Below, in pieces: positions 45,921 to 56,641 of a stretch of DNA of 64,000 nucleotides. A program made the position numbers and the translations under genes. Each line of letters opens with the position of its first letter. Position 1 is the stretch's first letter. This stretch comes from Paguma larvata (lineage: Eukaryota; Chordata; Mammalia; Carnivora; Viverridae), in NCBI GenBank assembly GCA_030068075.1, contig CM057835.1, positions 21,725,957 to 21,789,956 on the forward strand, written 5' to 3'. The notes under the pieces are model-generated. The model did no database searches, was not told the origin of the DNA, and was given only the letters and a program-made list of their open reading frames with translations.

Positions 45921-46397
45921 CCCTTTCCCCGGCTGGCAGCCTCGAGGCCGCGGGACGCCTTTACTGTGAAGGATGTGAGCCAGCAGGAATTCATCAGTGC
46001 TCTGGCAGCCTTCCTCACAAAGTCTGGGAAGTTGAAAGTCCCTGAATGGGTGGACACTGTCACGCTGGTCGAGCATAAAGAGCTTGCTCCCTGATGAGAG
46101 CCGTTTCCACACACAAGCTGCTTCCACAGCATGGTGCCCATATCTACTGGGGGATCGGAGGTCGGCTCCATGACCAAGATCCATGGGGGACGTTAGAGAA
46201 ACGAGGTCATGCCTCCAAGACTGGGGCCACAGGGTCCTCCCAGCCCTGGAGGGGCTGAAAATGGTGGGAAAGCACCAAGATGGGGGCTGCAAACTGACAT
46301 CTCAGGGACAGAGAGATCTGGACAGAATTGCCAGACAGGTGGCAGCTGCCAACAAGAAGCACTGGAACAAATGCTGGGTTAATAAATCGTCTCAGTC
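45921..46397 (+). pseudogene. RPS19: Processed pseudogene of ribosomal protein S19
   Basis: The parent gene encodes a 145-residue protein of the small ribosomal subunit. Here an intronless copy runs from the end of the 5' UTR ('ccctttccccggctggcagc') through the coding region to the 3' UTR ('gctgggttaataaatcgtct'). Recognisable stretches are [20 protein letters not shown] followed by [10 protein letters not shown], later LEGLKMV, and [11 protein letters not shown] at the end. Breaks visible in order: the start codon is ACG (45955-45957), about 4 bases are missing just after it, a 2-base loss after ELAP creates TGA at 46092-46094, a CAG has become TAG near 46196, about 19-20 bases are missing near 46215, and the normal stop is TGG. 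It sits inside an L1/HAL1-type element; 'ctgagag' occurs at both junctions (45914-45920 and 46398-46404). No poly(A) remains, and a GA-rich run follows. It cannot make S19. The length of the decay list suggests an old insertion. Confidence 0.93.
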
Positions 46398-46404
46398 CTG
46401 AGAG

Positions 46405-46432
46405 ACAGAGAGAGAGAGAGAGAGGGAGAGAG
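46405..46432. repeat. GA-rich run at the 3' junction of the RPS19 retrocopy
   Basis: 'acagagagagagagagag' continues to 'gggagagag' between the retrocopy and the resumed L1 sequence ('tttatcac'). It occupies the place where a poly(A) tail would be expected. Confidence 0.8.
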
Positions 46433-47000
46433 TTTATCACTAGCAAACCTGCACCAAAGAAAAATGTAAAAGAAGTTCTTTAAGCAGAAGGAAACAAGGA
46501 AATGCCAGATGGAAACAAAAAGAGTAAATACGTCAGTAACTGTATTTCAGTGGCAATTAATGTCTTATGGGCTTTAAAACAAGTTTAGAATTAAAACTCA
46601 TGACAAAAATCAGAGGGCACAAAGGGATAAGTACAGTTAGAGAATGCCAAGATGTTACTGTTGTTGATAATAATAGTTTGACTTGTGTAAAACACATCGA
46701 AACACAACAATTGATTGCAATAAGTCAAAGGCACATGTTGATGTCTCTAGGGTATCCACTAACAAAATAGTAAATAAATGTGTAACTAGCAAGTTAATAG
46801 AGTGAAAAAATAGAATAGTTATAAATGATTAATCTCACAAAGGTACAAAAGGAGAGAAAGGGGAATACTGAAATCACTGGGATCAATAGAAAAAAAAAAA
46901 AAGATAGATATAAGGCCAAGCATATCAATAATTAAGTTCCAATGGATGAAATATTTCAATTAAAAGGTTAGCACCACCAGTCTGGTTGAACAGTTTGGGA

Positions 47001-47430
47001 CACAGAAAGCTGGAAATTTTAAGGATGAAAAAAGATGTACCATGCAAATATCACCAAAATAAGTTGGTATGACTGTAAGAGTACCAGCATTTTCAGATTT
47101 CTTTTTGAAGATATTCTAGGAATATAAATCCATTCTAGAAAAGAAAATGCAGCTTCCTATTTTCTTGTGGGTTTAAATTGTTTTTATGTTTTGTGCAATT
47201 AGTGCTCTGTATTGAAAACAAAAAGCGAGATACACGAAGATCCTGATGTTTTGGGGGAAGATGGGTGAGCTTTTCAAGGCGTGATAACAATCCCAGAGTG
47301 GCTACTTACTGCACCCTACCTTTACATAAACTCAGAGGAAAATCAGAGAATTGGAACTGCCAAATATCATGACCATAGTCTAAAAAACCTGCGGAAAATT
47401 TTTTAATAAACTTCATTTCTGGAAGTCCTA
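47001..47430. other. Unclassified DNA between two LINEs
   Basis: May contain further decayed L1 sequence. Nothing clearly recognised. Confidence 0.4.
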
Positions 47431-48140
47431 CATCCTGACTCATTCCCTATGGCCTGGTTTATCATTTAGTCTTACACATTTATGCACTTCTCCTCCCTTC
47501 CTTCTCTCCCTTTCAAATCCTTCCTCTGTGATCAGCAAATTAATCTATCTCCTCAACCTCTTTGACCTCCACTCTGTGACCTTGACCGAACCCTGGTTGT
47601 TTATGGTCATGGCGGTGACTGTGTTTCACAATGACGACTCTCCAAACGGCACCACTGCCTGGCTCCCCTCGTCTCTTGCAGAAGCACAGGTCTGGCAAAC
47701 GCCAAATCCTGGGTGTATGCACTCTACTGGGTACCTTCTGTCAATCTCACTTGAGTGGCTTTATAAACGTTTCTGGAGAAAATCACGCACACTGGCAACA
47801 CTACTCTGCTCTGGCAGCCTCAGTCTTTCAGTCATCATGAGAAAGTATTATGTCCTGTCCATCTCCCCCCATTAAACTTTCCCCATATCTGCCTTCTGTC
47901 TCATAAGTCTCTCACACTTCAGTGAGAAAAAGAAATCATGCACTGTGAAATTCTCCGTCTTCTCACAAACAAAATTCAAATCTCCCTGCAAAGACATCTT
48001 TCTTCCCTCCTCCTGCCTCAGTGGACAAAATGGTCCCTGCTTCTGACAGTCTGGATCCGTCTCTTCTCCTCAAGGACCCGGAGTGATTTTCCTACTCTCT
48101 TCTGCATCATCGGGCTCCCATTCACTCATTCACCATTTTT

Positions 48141-48222
48141 TTAACTTTTTTAATATTTATTTTTGAGAGAGACAGAGAGACAGACATACAGAGCATGAGT
48201 GCATGAGTGGGAGGGAGGGAGG

Positions 48223-48270
<48 letters not shown>

Positions 48271-48395
48271 ACAAAGCAGGCTCCAAGCTCGGAGCTGTCA
48301 GCACAGAACCCAACGCGGGGCTCGAACTCATGAACTGCAAGATCATGACCTGGGTCAAAGTCAGATGCTTAACTGACTGAGCCGCCCAGGCACCC
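48141..48395 (-). mobile_element. CAN-SINE inserted in L2
   Basis: Antisense copy with a GA-expanded body (about 75 bases of GAGA/GGGA) and head complement 'gagccgcccaggcacccc'. Approximate target duplication 'attcaccattttt' (left) and 'actaaccattttt' (right). Confidence 0.94.
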
Positions 48396-49236
48396 CCACT
48401 AACCATTTTTATCAACATTTAAAAATGCTCTGACTTTCTTAAAACAAATATTTTGTTTCTACAGCAACCTCTATAGCCATGGTGACATTTTTCTGCTCCC
48501 CTCTCAAGAGCTGTCTGCTTCATATCTTCTCCCAAATGTTCACCAGTTCTACTACCCCAAGATCTTCTGATTAAGCAAATTAAGATACCTGATGTGCAGA
48601 GCTAATGAACATTCATTTCCTATTCAAACTTTCAAAAATATCCTTACATGTGAGCACTCCTTCACTTGTGAAGTAATTTCTTCCTTCGACTTAAATACCA
48701 CTATTCTCTCCTGCTTTTCATCCTATGTCACTGGCTATTCCTTCTTACCTGGACTTCTAACCACTTGGTTTTCCCCAGGGCATGGTTTTAGGATGCTTCT
48801 ATTCTCTCCTGACATACCCTGTCTACTGTCAAATTTACATCACCCTTAGACGAGTCCTCTGAGCTCCTCTGATATGTATGACCATACATACCTGTCTCAG
48901 AGAAACCCTAAACATGCCAGTCTCCACTGATTCTCTCCCAGCCATGCCCAAATTAATACATATCAACAATTAAAACCCAGACAGCTGCTCAAGTAAAACT
49001 CCTGTGTGTTCTCAGGTTTCCCTTTCCCCTACTCCCACACGTAAAGTTTCAGTAACTTCTCTCCAGTCTACCTAAGTATATACAAATAATATTTACATTA
49101 ATAGCATCATTAGTTAATAATACCAAATTATTAATAAATTAATATTATATCTCTAGCTATATATCTCCTGCCCATTCATTTCTCTGTCTCTATTGCCACC
49201 ACTACAGTCCTGGCCACCTCTCTTACCACCACTATT

Positions 49237-49455
49237 TAATTTTTTTTTTAATGTTTATTCATTTTTGAGACAGGGAGAGACAGCGAATAAGTGGGGGAGG
49301 GGCAGAGAGAGAGAGGGAGACACAGAATCTGAAGCAGGCTCCGGGGTCCAAGCTGTCAGCACAGAGCCTGACGTGGGGCTCGAACTCACAGACCTCGAGA
49401 TCATGACCTGGGCCGAAGTCAGACGCTCAACCCACTGAGCCACCCAGGCGCCACC
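49237..49455 (-). mobile_element. CAN-SINE inserted in L2
   Basis: Antisense full-length copy, head complement 'gagccacccaggcgccacc'. Exact 13-bp target duplication TACCACCACTATT at 49224-49236 and 49456-49468. Confidence 0.96.
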
Positions 49456-49539
49456 TACCACCACTATTGAAACAGCCTTCTCAATGGCCTCTGCTTGAGC
49501 TCATGCACTATAATCCATTCTCTGCAAGCATCTGGAGAA

Positions 49540-49770
49540 CACTTTTTTTTAACTTTTTATTCTGAAATAATTGTAAACTTACAGGAGGCTGCAAAAATAG
49601 TACACAAAAGTAGTGGTGTGTGTACCCTTCATTCAATTCCCCCCAATGGTTACATCTTGCATAACTACGGCGATCATCAAAACCAGGAAATTAACAAGGG
49701 CACAATGAGTGTATACCATGCTATGACATTTGACCACATACATAGATTCAAACAACCATTGCTGCAGGGG
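49540..49770. mobile_element. Old L1 fragment inside L2
   Basis: 'actttttattctgaaataat', 'tgtaaacttacaggaggctg', 'caaaaatagtacacaaaagt', 'cccaatggttacatcttgca' and 'taactacggcgatcatcaaa' form a common L1M-associated block. The L2 reading resumes at about 49771 ('tctgaagttaaaatgatcac'). Confidence 0.65.
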
Positions 49771-50310
49771 AGAAATCTTCTGAAGTTAAAATGATCACAC
49801 CACTTCCTCTGCTTAAAGTCCTTTAACAATTTGTCATGTTAGATAAACAAATATTTGAACTCTTTGTCCTGGTCTACATGATCTGCCCCCTGCCCACCCG
49901 TCCACCTTAATGCCTGTATCCCTCACTTTCTGTGTTCCTACTTCACTAAATACTTTCCTCCATTTCCCCAAACAGGATGACTTTGCCTTTACCTCATCCC
50001 CGTGGTACCTGTTCTTCTCTTTACATGAAGCAGTGTTTCCCCAGCTCATGTATTACAACGATCACCCTTATCAAATAACTAGGCCTGTTCTCTGTCAACA
50101 CCTGGGTTTCTTTTCATGGATCAGACCACAATCTGCAATTACATATGTATTTGTTTATATGTTTGGCATCTGTATTTTTCATCCACTGTATAAATTCCAC
50201 TAGGAATATAAAATGTGGATCAGTCATCTATCCCTCTCCTAGCATAGAGAATTGACATATGATACATAGCAGGTACTCCAGCTAATGAACAACTGAATAA
50301 ATAAGGTGGT

Positions 50311-51123
50311 ATAAAAAGAAGAGAAATTAGTAAAATAATAAAAGAAAATCCACAGTCTGAAAACATTCTGAGAGCCTTTGATGAAAGGCCTCATGTTAGG
50401 CTGGAGAGGTATTAAGTAGAGCTGAAGTTGGTGGCCTCTGCAGTATGCCCCCCCTCCTGCGTGTATATATAATTCTAATTAATACTAATTGGATTTAAAA
50501 CTGCATTAAGGAGGAAAGTTTCGTTGTTGCTACAGTTTCTGAACATCAGGTCTAAAAGGCACAACTCCTCATCTCAACACAGAACCCTCTTTTTACCTTA
50601 GAAGCCATGAGGAAGTGTCCATGCTGGTCCAAGGATGTAATCTTTTCCCTTTTGGAAGGGGGTGTGGTGCCCTTCCAGTCCCTAGCATCCAAATAATTTC
50701 CCACTATATAAACCAAATTTCATAAACGTTGCCCAACTCTAGTGTCTTAAAAGAGATATGGTAGACATCACAAGAAAAGAGGGGGATGCATAAAACAGAA
50801 GAACATTCATGGTTTGAAAACTTTGGAGAATCTCTGATGAAGACAAGGCAACTGTATAGGAAGAGTCTTTCACTGACAAGCAGATGTCTGGCTTCCAGTC
50901 CAGGCTCTGCTCCCTGCTAGTGAAGACCAGTTACTTTACCTTGGTTTCAGTTTTCTGGTTATTAAAGGAAAGGACAAGACCTTCTAGTTCATACAACGTA
51001 TAAAGCTATTCTCCCCCTCAAGACGTATTCATATGTTGTCGTGTGAATAAGAAAACAAAAAGATAACCAGAAAGAGGGGGAAAAAAAGTAACACTGTTAC
51101 TGCTGTCTGGGTACTGTTTTTTT
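50311..51123. other. Mostly unique DNA with a MIR trace
   Basis: At 50875-50985, 'ctggcttccagtccaggctc' with 'tgctccctgctagtg' and 'ccagttactttaccttggtt' resembles sense MIR. The rest is not recognised. No gene. Confidence 0.45.
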
Positions 51124-51142
51124 AACAGGTGATCTCTCTTTT

Positions 51143-51179
51143 CTTCTTCTTTTTTTTTTTTTTTGTAATGTTTATTTAT

Positions 51180-51217
<38 letters not shown>

Positions 51218-51390
51218 GCAGGACAGAAGCGAAGAGTGGGAGGCACGGAGAGAGAATCCCAAGCAGACTCTGAGCTATCACTGTCAGCGATGAGCCCAAC
51301 GTGAGGCTCAAAGTCACAAAACATGAGCTCATGACCTGAGCCAAAATCAGGAGAGGGAACTTTAAACCGCTAAGCCACCCAGGCACTCCA
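51143..51390 (-). mobile_element. CAN-SINE
   Basis: Antisense copy with a (GA)16-type body run and head complement 'aagccacccaggcactcc'. Target duplication AAC.GGTGATCTCT at 51124-51142 and 51391-51407 with one substitution and a CT slip. Confidence 0.95.
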
Positions 51391-51407
51391 AACTGGTGAT
51401 CTCTTTT

Positions 51408-52479
51408 GCATGAAGAAAACTCCATATTTTCTTTGTTGCTTCACTGCAGCATGAGAGATGCCATTTTTCCCTACCTTGTTAAAAGCCTCTATTATAGAAA
51501 TTGCCAGATCTATTAGTAAATCTTAATTACCACTTCTTGCGCTGCTTTTAGCCTCTAGTGGGGCAAAATTGCCATGATTTATGCTTTACTAACAATGATA
51601 CTTTTACATTTGTAAGCAATTAAAGAGCCCAACAGCACTCCTGGGAACTTCAAAAAACCATAGAAGGACTGCCATCATTTTGATTTATATCTACTCTAAT
51701 TGTATTTACAGAAAACTTATAAAGGAAGAATACTGTGTCAAAATGTTTACGGTGCTCACAATAAATGCTTGTAAAAAGACAAGCATTCGTGCTCATGCTT
51801 CACATTGCCTGTAGAAGTAGCATATAATGTTACAGAGAATGGGCTTAGACAAGGTTACATCAGGCGATGAGCAGTGTTGGGTCTTAAACTTGTCGAACCA
51901 AGAAATTCAGATGGAAGGGATATCACTGGAGGGTGAAGTGTCTATCTTCCATCTGGGGGGTGGGTGACAAGTGAGACTGATTTCAACTTGGAGAGGGGAC
52001 TGTGGGGAACAGCATTCATTTACATGTAGAGCAGCATGGCGACCTATTAACAAAAAAAAAAATATCCACTGTGGATAAAACAGCTAAAAAGGGAAGTTCT
52101 CCTGGAAGCCATGAGTAGACGGAAGGCCAGGAATTCACTGCTTCTCTTCTTCAAGACATCGACTACTGGAAATCAATCCTTCCAAGTAAACAGAAAGATT
52201 TACTTCTTATGTTTTTGAGGCCTCACCAATAAGGCTTTTTTTTTTTTTAGTCTTTATGTGTTTAGTTTTATTGTGCCTTCTGCAGTGTCTCTATATTTAC
52301 TAACAAAACCTTACTTTAGTGTGCAGAAAAAGGCTATATACTACACTAGAATAATTGTAGGAAAATTACATTGATTAGAATATGAACCCTTTAATTTAAA
52401 TCTTTTTGAGTTCTTCATATTTAACCAAAAGCTGGCAAGAACCTAAACTCTGTCCTTTTCCTCAAGTTGAAGGGCCTTC
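51408..52479. other. Unique DNA, possible conserved non-coding segment
   Basis: 51440-51830 is complex, repeat-free DNA with many ATTA/TAAT motifs and no open frame. The remainder is unremarkable. Confidence 0.4.
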
Positions 52480-52612
52480 CCCCTGAGCAGCGGGGGCAAC
52501 ATCATCAGAGCCTGTTTGAATGACGAGTCTCTCCCTATCCCAGGCTTACTGAATCAGAGTCGGCATTCTAACCAGAGGGTTCATGGGCACATTAATGTTT
52601 GAGAAACCCTGT
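52480..52612 (+). mobile_element. hAT-Charlie element (MER5-like), right part
   Basis: 'ggcttactgaatcagagtcg' and the terminal 'taatgtttgagaaaccctg' match the MER5 'ctactgaatcagaaactctg' and 'aaagtttgagaaccactg' blocks. Confidence 0.65.
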
Positions 52613-52719
52613 GATAGAAGGTTGGCAGAGAATGGCAAGTCGGTGTGTCTATCAGGAAATTTAATCATGATATCTGATATTGCAAGGTCCATAGCTCTAA
52701 AACAAAACAAAAAAAAATG

Positions 52720-52893
52720 GTAAAGAAGAAGATGAAGAAGAGGAAGAAGAGGAAGAGGAAGAGGAGGGTAGGTGAGGGGGAGGAAGTGGAAGAGGAAGGA
52801 GAGAAGAAAGAGGAAGAAAGAAGAAGGGAGGAATATGGGCGGGGGAAGGAGAGAAAGAATAGGAGGAGGAGGAAGAGGAGGAGGGAGGAGGCA
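52720..52893. repeat. Purine-rich GAA/GAGGAA tract
   Basis: About 170 bases of GAA, GGA and GAGGAA units on the + strand with few pyrimidines. Frames through it are low-complexity (K/E/R or S/P/L) and not genes. Confidence 0.93.
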
Positions 52894-53857
52894 ATGGCTT
52901 TTTCAATTATGTCCCCAAAGTCCTCTTTCCTAAATTTGTCCCCAAATGAACCAAATCTTTCATACAAAATGTAGGTGGTTATCCTTTCCCCATTTGGGGC
53001 ATGCAGATCAGAAGGAACTCCTTTGACCTCAAGTTTCCCGCTTTAGTAAAACATCTTACAGATGCCTCCTGCCTGGAAAGAGCAGTATGTGGCAGGTGGC
53101 CTAACTGTAACGTGAAACTTTGCATTTAAATAACCAAGTTTCAGTGTCTATAGGGTGAGACTTTTACAGCATTTCGGAATGAGTTTGGAGGGTCCCACAG
53201 ATTAAGCAGCAATCGGCATCGGCCCAATGACATTTCACAAGAAGATTTCTAGAGACATGGTGGAGCAGCAGTCACATCTTGTTTCATTTATGGATTTTCC
53301 CCTCTTTTCTACTAGAGGGTCTTCAACACCAATGCCGGAGCCAGACACACGGAATGAATCTTCTCCTGCCTACTGCTCCAGCATGGACTCCCACAACAGA
53401 TAAAATTCTAATGGTTTAAAAAAGCACATTAAACTAGAGGAACAAAAACAACCCACATTGACTTTGTTTCCACTTTCTTCTCAAGTACTGCTGCTTCATC
53501 AAAGTTTGAGGTTTACGTGTTTTTAACTAAATTACATTTAATTGACAATTTCTGGTTAAAATTTCTATTGGGAATTCCAGATAACTGCAGAGTCTTGGAG
53601 TATCTGAGGAAATGCAGTTACCCAAAGAAGATATTCAAAAATGAGTATCTTTCTAGGGAAAGTGAGACAAATAGGTAGACAAGTAGGGAATAAGCAGAAA
53701 ACAGCCTCTTTTCTTTCTTTTTAAAGTTTTTCTTTCTATTTGTCCTCAAACCTAAAAAGATACCTTGTTGATCAAGAATTAAAGAAATGTCTACTTGGGA
53801 TGAGGATAATTGGTCATAAGCCTGTGCAAGCAAACCCCTGCCATTATCTCTTTTCCC
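52894..53857. other. Unique DNA
   Basis: No gene or repeat recognised. A 90-codon frame at 53618-53890 (-) runs into the L1 and has no domain. Confidence 0.45.
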
Positions 53858-54368
53858 CCCTTGTTTTATTGAGATGTAACTGACATACATCCTTGCAGGA
53901 GTTTAAGATGTACATCATGGCGGCGTGACTTACATATTTTGTGAAATGATCGCTGTAAGTTTAGTTAGCGTCAGTCACCTCATACAGATACAATAAAAAG
54001 AGAAAGAAAAAAAGAGTTTTTTCCATGTGATGAGAACTTTTAAGACTTACACTCTTAACAATTTTTATGTATATCATACTGCAGTGTTAAGTGCAGTCAC
54101 CATGCTGTACACTCACATCCCTAGTACTTACTTATTTTGTAACTGGAAGTTTCTACTCCCGACCACCTTCATCCAGTTCCCCTTCCCCAACCCCCTACCT
54201 CTGGGAACAACAAATCTAATCTGTTTGTTTGTTTAAATTCCAATGTAAGTGAGATCATACAGTATTTGTTGTCTTTCCACTTATTTCACTCAGCATAATG
54301 CCCCTAAGATCCATCCGTGTTGTCACAAATAGCAGGATTTCCTCATCTTTATGGCTGAATGATATTCC

Positions 54369-54418
<50 letters not shown>

Positions 54419-54745
54419 CATGGGTACTTTCCCCAGTCATTTGGCAATGGATACTTAGGCTGCTTCTAGCATTATTATAAATAATGCTATGAACATGGGA
54501 GGGGGCTAGTATCTTTTTAAAATAATGTTTTCATTTCCTTTGGATATATTCCAGAAGTGGGATTTCTGGATCCTATGGTAATTCCATTTTTAATTTTTTG
54601 AGGATCTCCATACTGTTTTCCACGATGGCTGAACAAGTTTACAATCCTACGAGCAGTGCATAAGGGTTCTCTTTTCTCCACATCCTCTCCAGCATTTGGT
54701 ATCTCATGTCTTTTGCTACATCATCCCATCCTGTTTAGTGATTGA
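53858..54745 (-). mobile_element. Old L1 3' region, antisense
   Basis: 'tgttttattgagatgtaact', 'gacatacatccttgcaggag', 'cacttatttcactcagcata', 'ctttatggctgaatgatatt', 'atacttaggctgcttctagc', 'attataaataatgctatgaa', 'ttcctttggatatattccag', 'aagtgggatttctggatcct' and 'catactgttttccacgatgg' form the antisense of the end of L1 ORF2 and 3' UTR. A (TG)n array has grown inside it. Confidence 0.9.
54370..54418. repeat. (TG)n microsatellite inside L1
   Basis: Twenty TG units followed by CGCGCGTG, at the position where antisense L1 usually reads 'ccattgtatggatatacc'. Likely polymorphic. Confidence 0.97.
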
Positions 54746-54775
54746 TTAAGTGGCATAAGAAATGAACTTCTCACA

Positions 54776-55195
54776 GGGTGCCTGGGTGGCTAAGTCGGGT
54801 TAGTGGTAGACTTCGGCTCAGGTCATGATCTCGCAGTTTGTGAGTTCAAGCCCCACGGTGGGCTCTATGCTGACAGCTCAGAGCCTAGAGCCTCCTTCAG
54901 ATTCTGTGTCTCCCCCTCTCTCTGCCCCTCCCGTGCTCATGCTCCATCTCTCTCTGTCTCTCGATAATAAATTAAAAAAAACATTGGGGCACCTGAGTGG
55001 CTCAGTCGGTTAAGCGTCCTACTTCAGCTCAGGTCATGATCTCATAGTCTGTGAGTTCAAGCCCCGCGTCGGGCTCTGTGCTGACAGCTCAGAGCCTGGA
55101 GTCTGCTTCAGATTCTGTGTCTCCCTGTCTCTCTGCCCTTCCCCTGCTCACACTCTGTCTCTATGTCTCTCAAAGATAAATAAACGTTTAAAAAA
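54776..55195 (+). mobile_element. Tandem pair of CAN-SINEs
   Basis: Copy one starts at 54776 (head GGGTGCCTGGGTGGCTAAGT) and ends in 'aaattaaaaaaaacatt'. Copy two starts at 54985 (GGGGCACCTGAGTGGCTCAG) and ends in the usual tail. One target duplication brackets the pair: AAATGAACTTCTCA (54760-54773) and AAATGAATTTCTCA (right), so copy two probably entered the tail of copy one. Confidence 0.95.
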
Positions 55196-55354
55196 AATGA
55201 ATTTCTCAGGCTCCTAAAATACAGAATATCTTAAAGAAGACTCATATTCTGACTAGCCTTGTAATCGGAGTGACAGTTTTTTTCAATTGTCTAAGAGCTG
55301 CTACAGAAGGCATTTCAATGCTTCAGTGTTTATTCTTATAAATAATTTAGTGCA

Positions 55355-55530
55355 TTTTAAAATTATTTCAACGTGTTTTTCATTTTGTTAATCACAGTAT
55401 CCCAAGGAGACCCAATGGGCAGACAATATTTTCTCCATTTTACAGATGTGTTAAGTGAAGCACTTCTGAGTACAGAGTACTTCTATTACAAACAAAAAAC
55501 ACAAGTACCAGAGTCCAGTTAACAGTCTCC
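55355..55530 (-). mobile_element. MIR SINE
   Basis: 'atttcaacgtgtttttcatt', 'attttctccattttacagat', 'gtgttaagtgaagcacttct' follow the antisense MIR order, short and diverged. Confidence 0.6.
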
Positions 55531-56499
55531 TAACTTGCTGCTAAATATTTAACACTCACTCGCTTTTTCGACTGCATCTACATTTTACAATGATGGGGTT
55601 CCCTTTAGATGCCTTAGTCACTGATTGTGATGCTATTGATTATTTCCACAGTTTGGCAAAAACTACTAGACCTACTTCATATTTGGAAAATCAAAAGATA
55701 AACATACATCCAACCCATCCAAGTACGCACTAAGCCTTCCTGTCCATAGCAAAATATCTCGAAGGATTTTCAACACAGTTTTTAATTTCTTTCTATCTAA
55801 AGGTTTCTCGGTGAATACATTTTATGCCTTTTCTTAATTGTACATTCCAAGTCTAAAATCTGAAACTACATCCTGCCTAAAAGAATTTTTCTTGTTCCCC
55901 ACAGAGAACAATAGCATATGTCTCTACTGTTTAAGAGATAGTGAATAATTTACCAAATCGGAACATTCTGTAAAAGACACTGTTTTGCTTTGATGCTCTT
56001 GTGTAACTGCCACTGACTTTAATGAGAATTACACACATCTGTCATTGGGCAGAATCAACCCCATTATTTATTAAAGCTGAAACCCACCATTTTCCATAAA
56101 GCTCTCCTCTAGTCAATAATTAACAGATATAAGACTCACAGATTTGTGGTGCATACTCTATCTTTCTGATGAGCAAAACGTGGTGGTGAAAGAAAATGAG
56201 CTAGGGAGAAATTTTCTTGGCCTGAGAGTCTTTTTCCTGGTTCTCAGAGCCATATAACTAGATTTTCCATCTTTGGTGATTAAGAAGGAAACAAAGAGGC
56301 TCAATGACTGTTTCATCACTAACACACAATCTATTATGGCAAGTAATATGAGTTTATTTGATTAGTTGGTATAAATCAACTGCTTTATATTTTCCAGAAC
56401 CACCAGGATACAATGAGGAGATGAGGTCCAGATGAGTATCTTGAGAATCTGTAACCCTGACCGCTATCCTTTTTACTCAGGTGTCTTAGCAGTAGCCTA
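55531..56499. other. Unique DNA, possible conserved non-coding segment
   Basis: Repeat-free. 55940-56100 looks constrained by eye (mixed composition, ATTA-type and CATCTG motifs). No open frame of note. Confidence 0.4.
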
Positions 56500-56641
56500 G
56501 CTGTACTGGCATCTACTGGAACTTGTTGGAAACAGGACCCTACACAGGTCTACTGAATCAGAAATGCAGAGCTGTCCCCAGCTGGTGCTCTAACAAGCCC
56601 TCCAGATGATTCTGATGCTCACCAAGCTTTAAGAACCACTG
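56500..56641 (+). mobile_element. hAT-Charlie element (MER5-like)
   Basis: 'ctactggaacttgttggaaa', 'ggtctactgaatcagaaatg', 'tctaacaagccctccagatg', 'attctgatgctcaccaagct' and 'ttaagaaccactg' match MER5 from the middle to the right terminal repeat. Confidence 0.85.

Larger units (their letters stand above)
44290..47000 (+). mobile_element. Long L1/HAL1-type element, disrupted
   Basis: The part from about 45120 matches L1/HAL1 sense sequence: 'gtcaaattgctaaaaccaaa', 'gacttctcaacagaaacaat', 'ggaagtcaaag', 'aacctagaattctgcacccc', 'aaatatccttcaaaagtaaa', then beyond the retrocopy 'gcaaacctgcaccaaagaaa', 'aaagaagttctttaagcaga' and 'atatcaataattaagttcca'. 44290-45120 looks like a 5' region of the same element but is less certain. 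Interrupted by AT/CA and CA microsatellites and by the RPS19 retrocopy. No intact reading frame. Confidence 0.75.
47431..50310 (+). mobile_element. Long L2 LINE copy, interrupted three times
   Basis: Sense L2 blocks appear in order: a possible endonuclease-domain remnant (LTEPWL near 47580, with many stops), 'caccactattctctcctgct', 'ttttccccagggcatggttt', 'cttctctccagtctacctaa', 'ctcaatggcctctgcttgag', 'gatctgccccctgcccaccc', ending 'tagcaggtactccagctaat' and 'gaacaactgaataaataag'. Interruptions are SINEs at 48141-48395 and 49237-49455 and an L1 fragment at about 49540-49770. Identification is strong for 48.7-50.3 kb and weaker at the 5' end. Confidence 0.72.

Noticed and set aside
45720..46446. 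Antisense frames of 79-190 codons over the RPS19 copy
   Set aside because: They are shadows of the sense-strand retrocopy and L1 sequence. The 190-codon frame has no domain and crosses the L1/retrocopy junction.
52665..52974. Open frames of 69-100 codons on both strands
   Set aside because: They run through the GAA/GAGGAA purine tract and give only low-complexity peptides.
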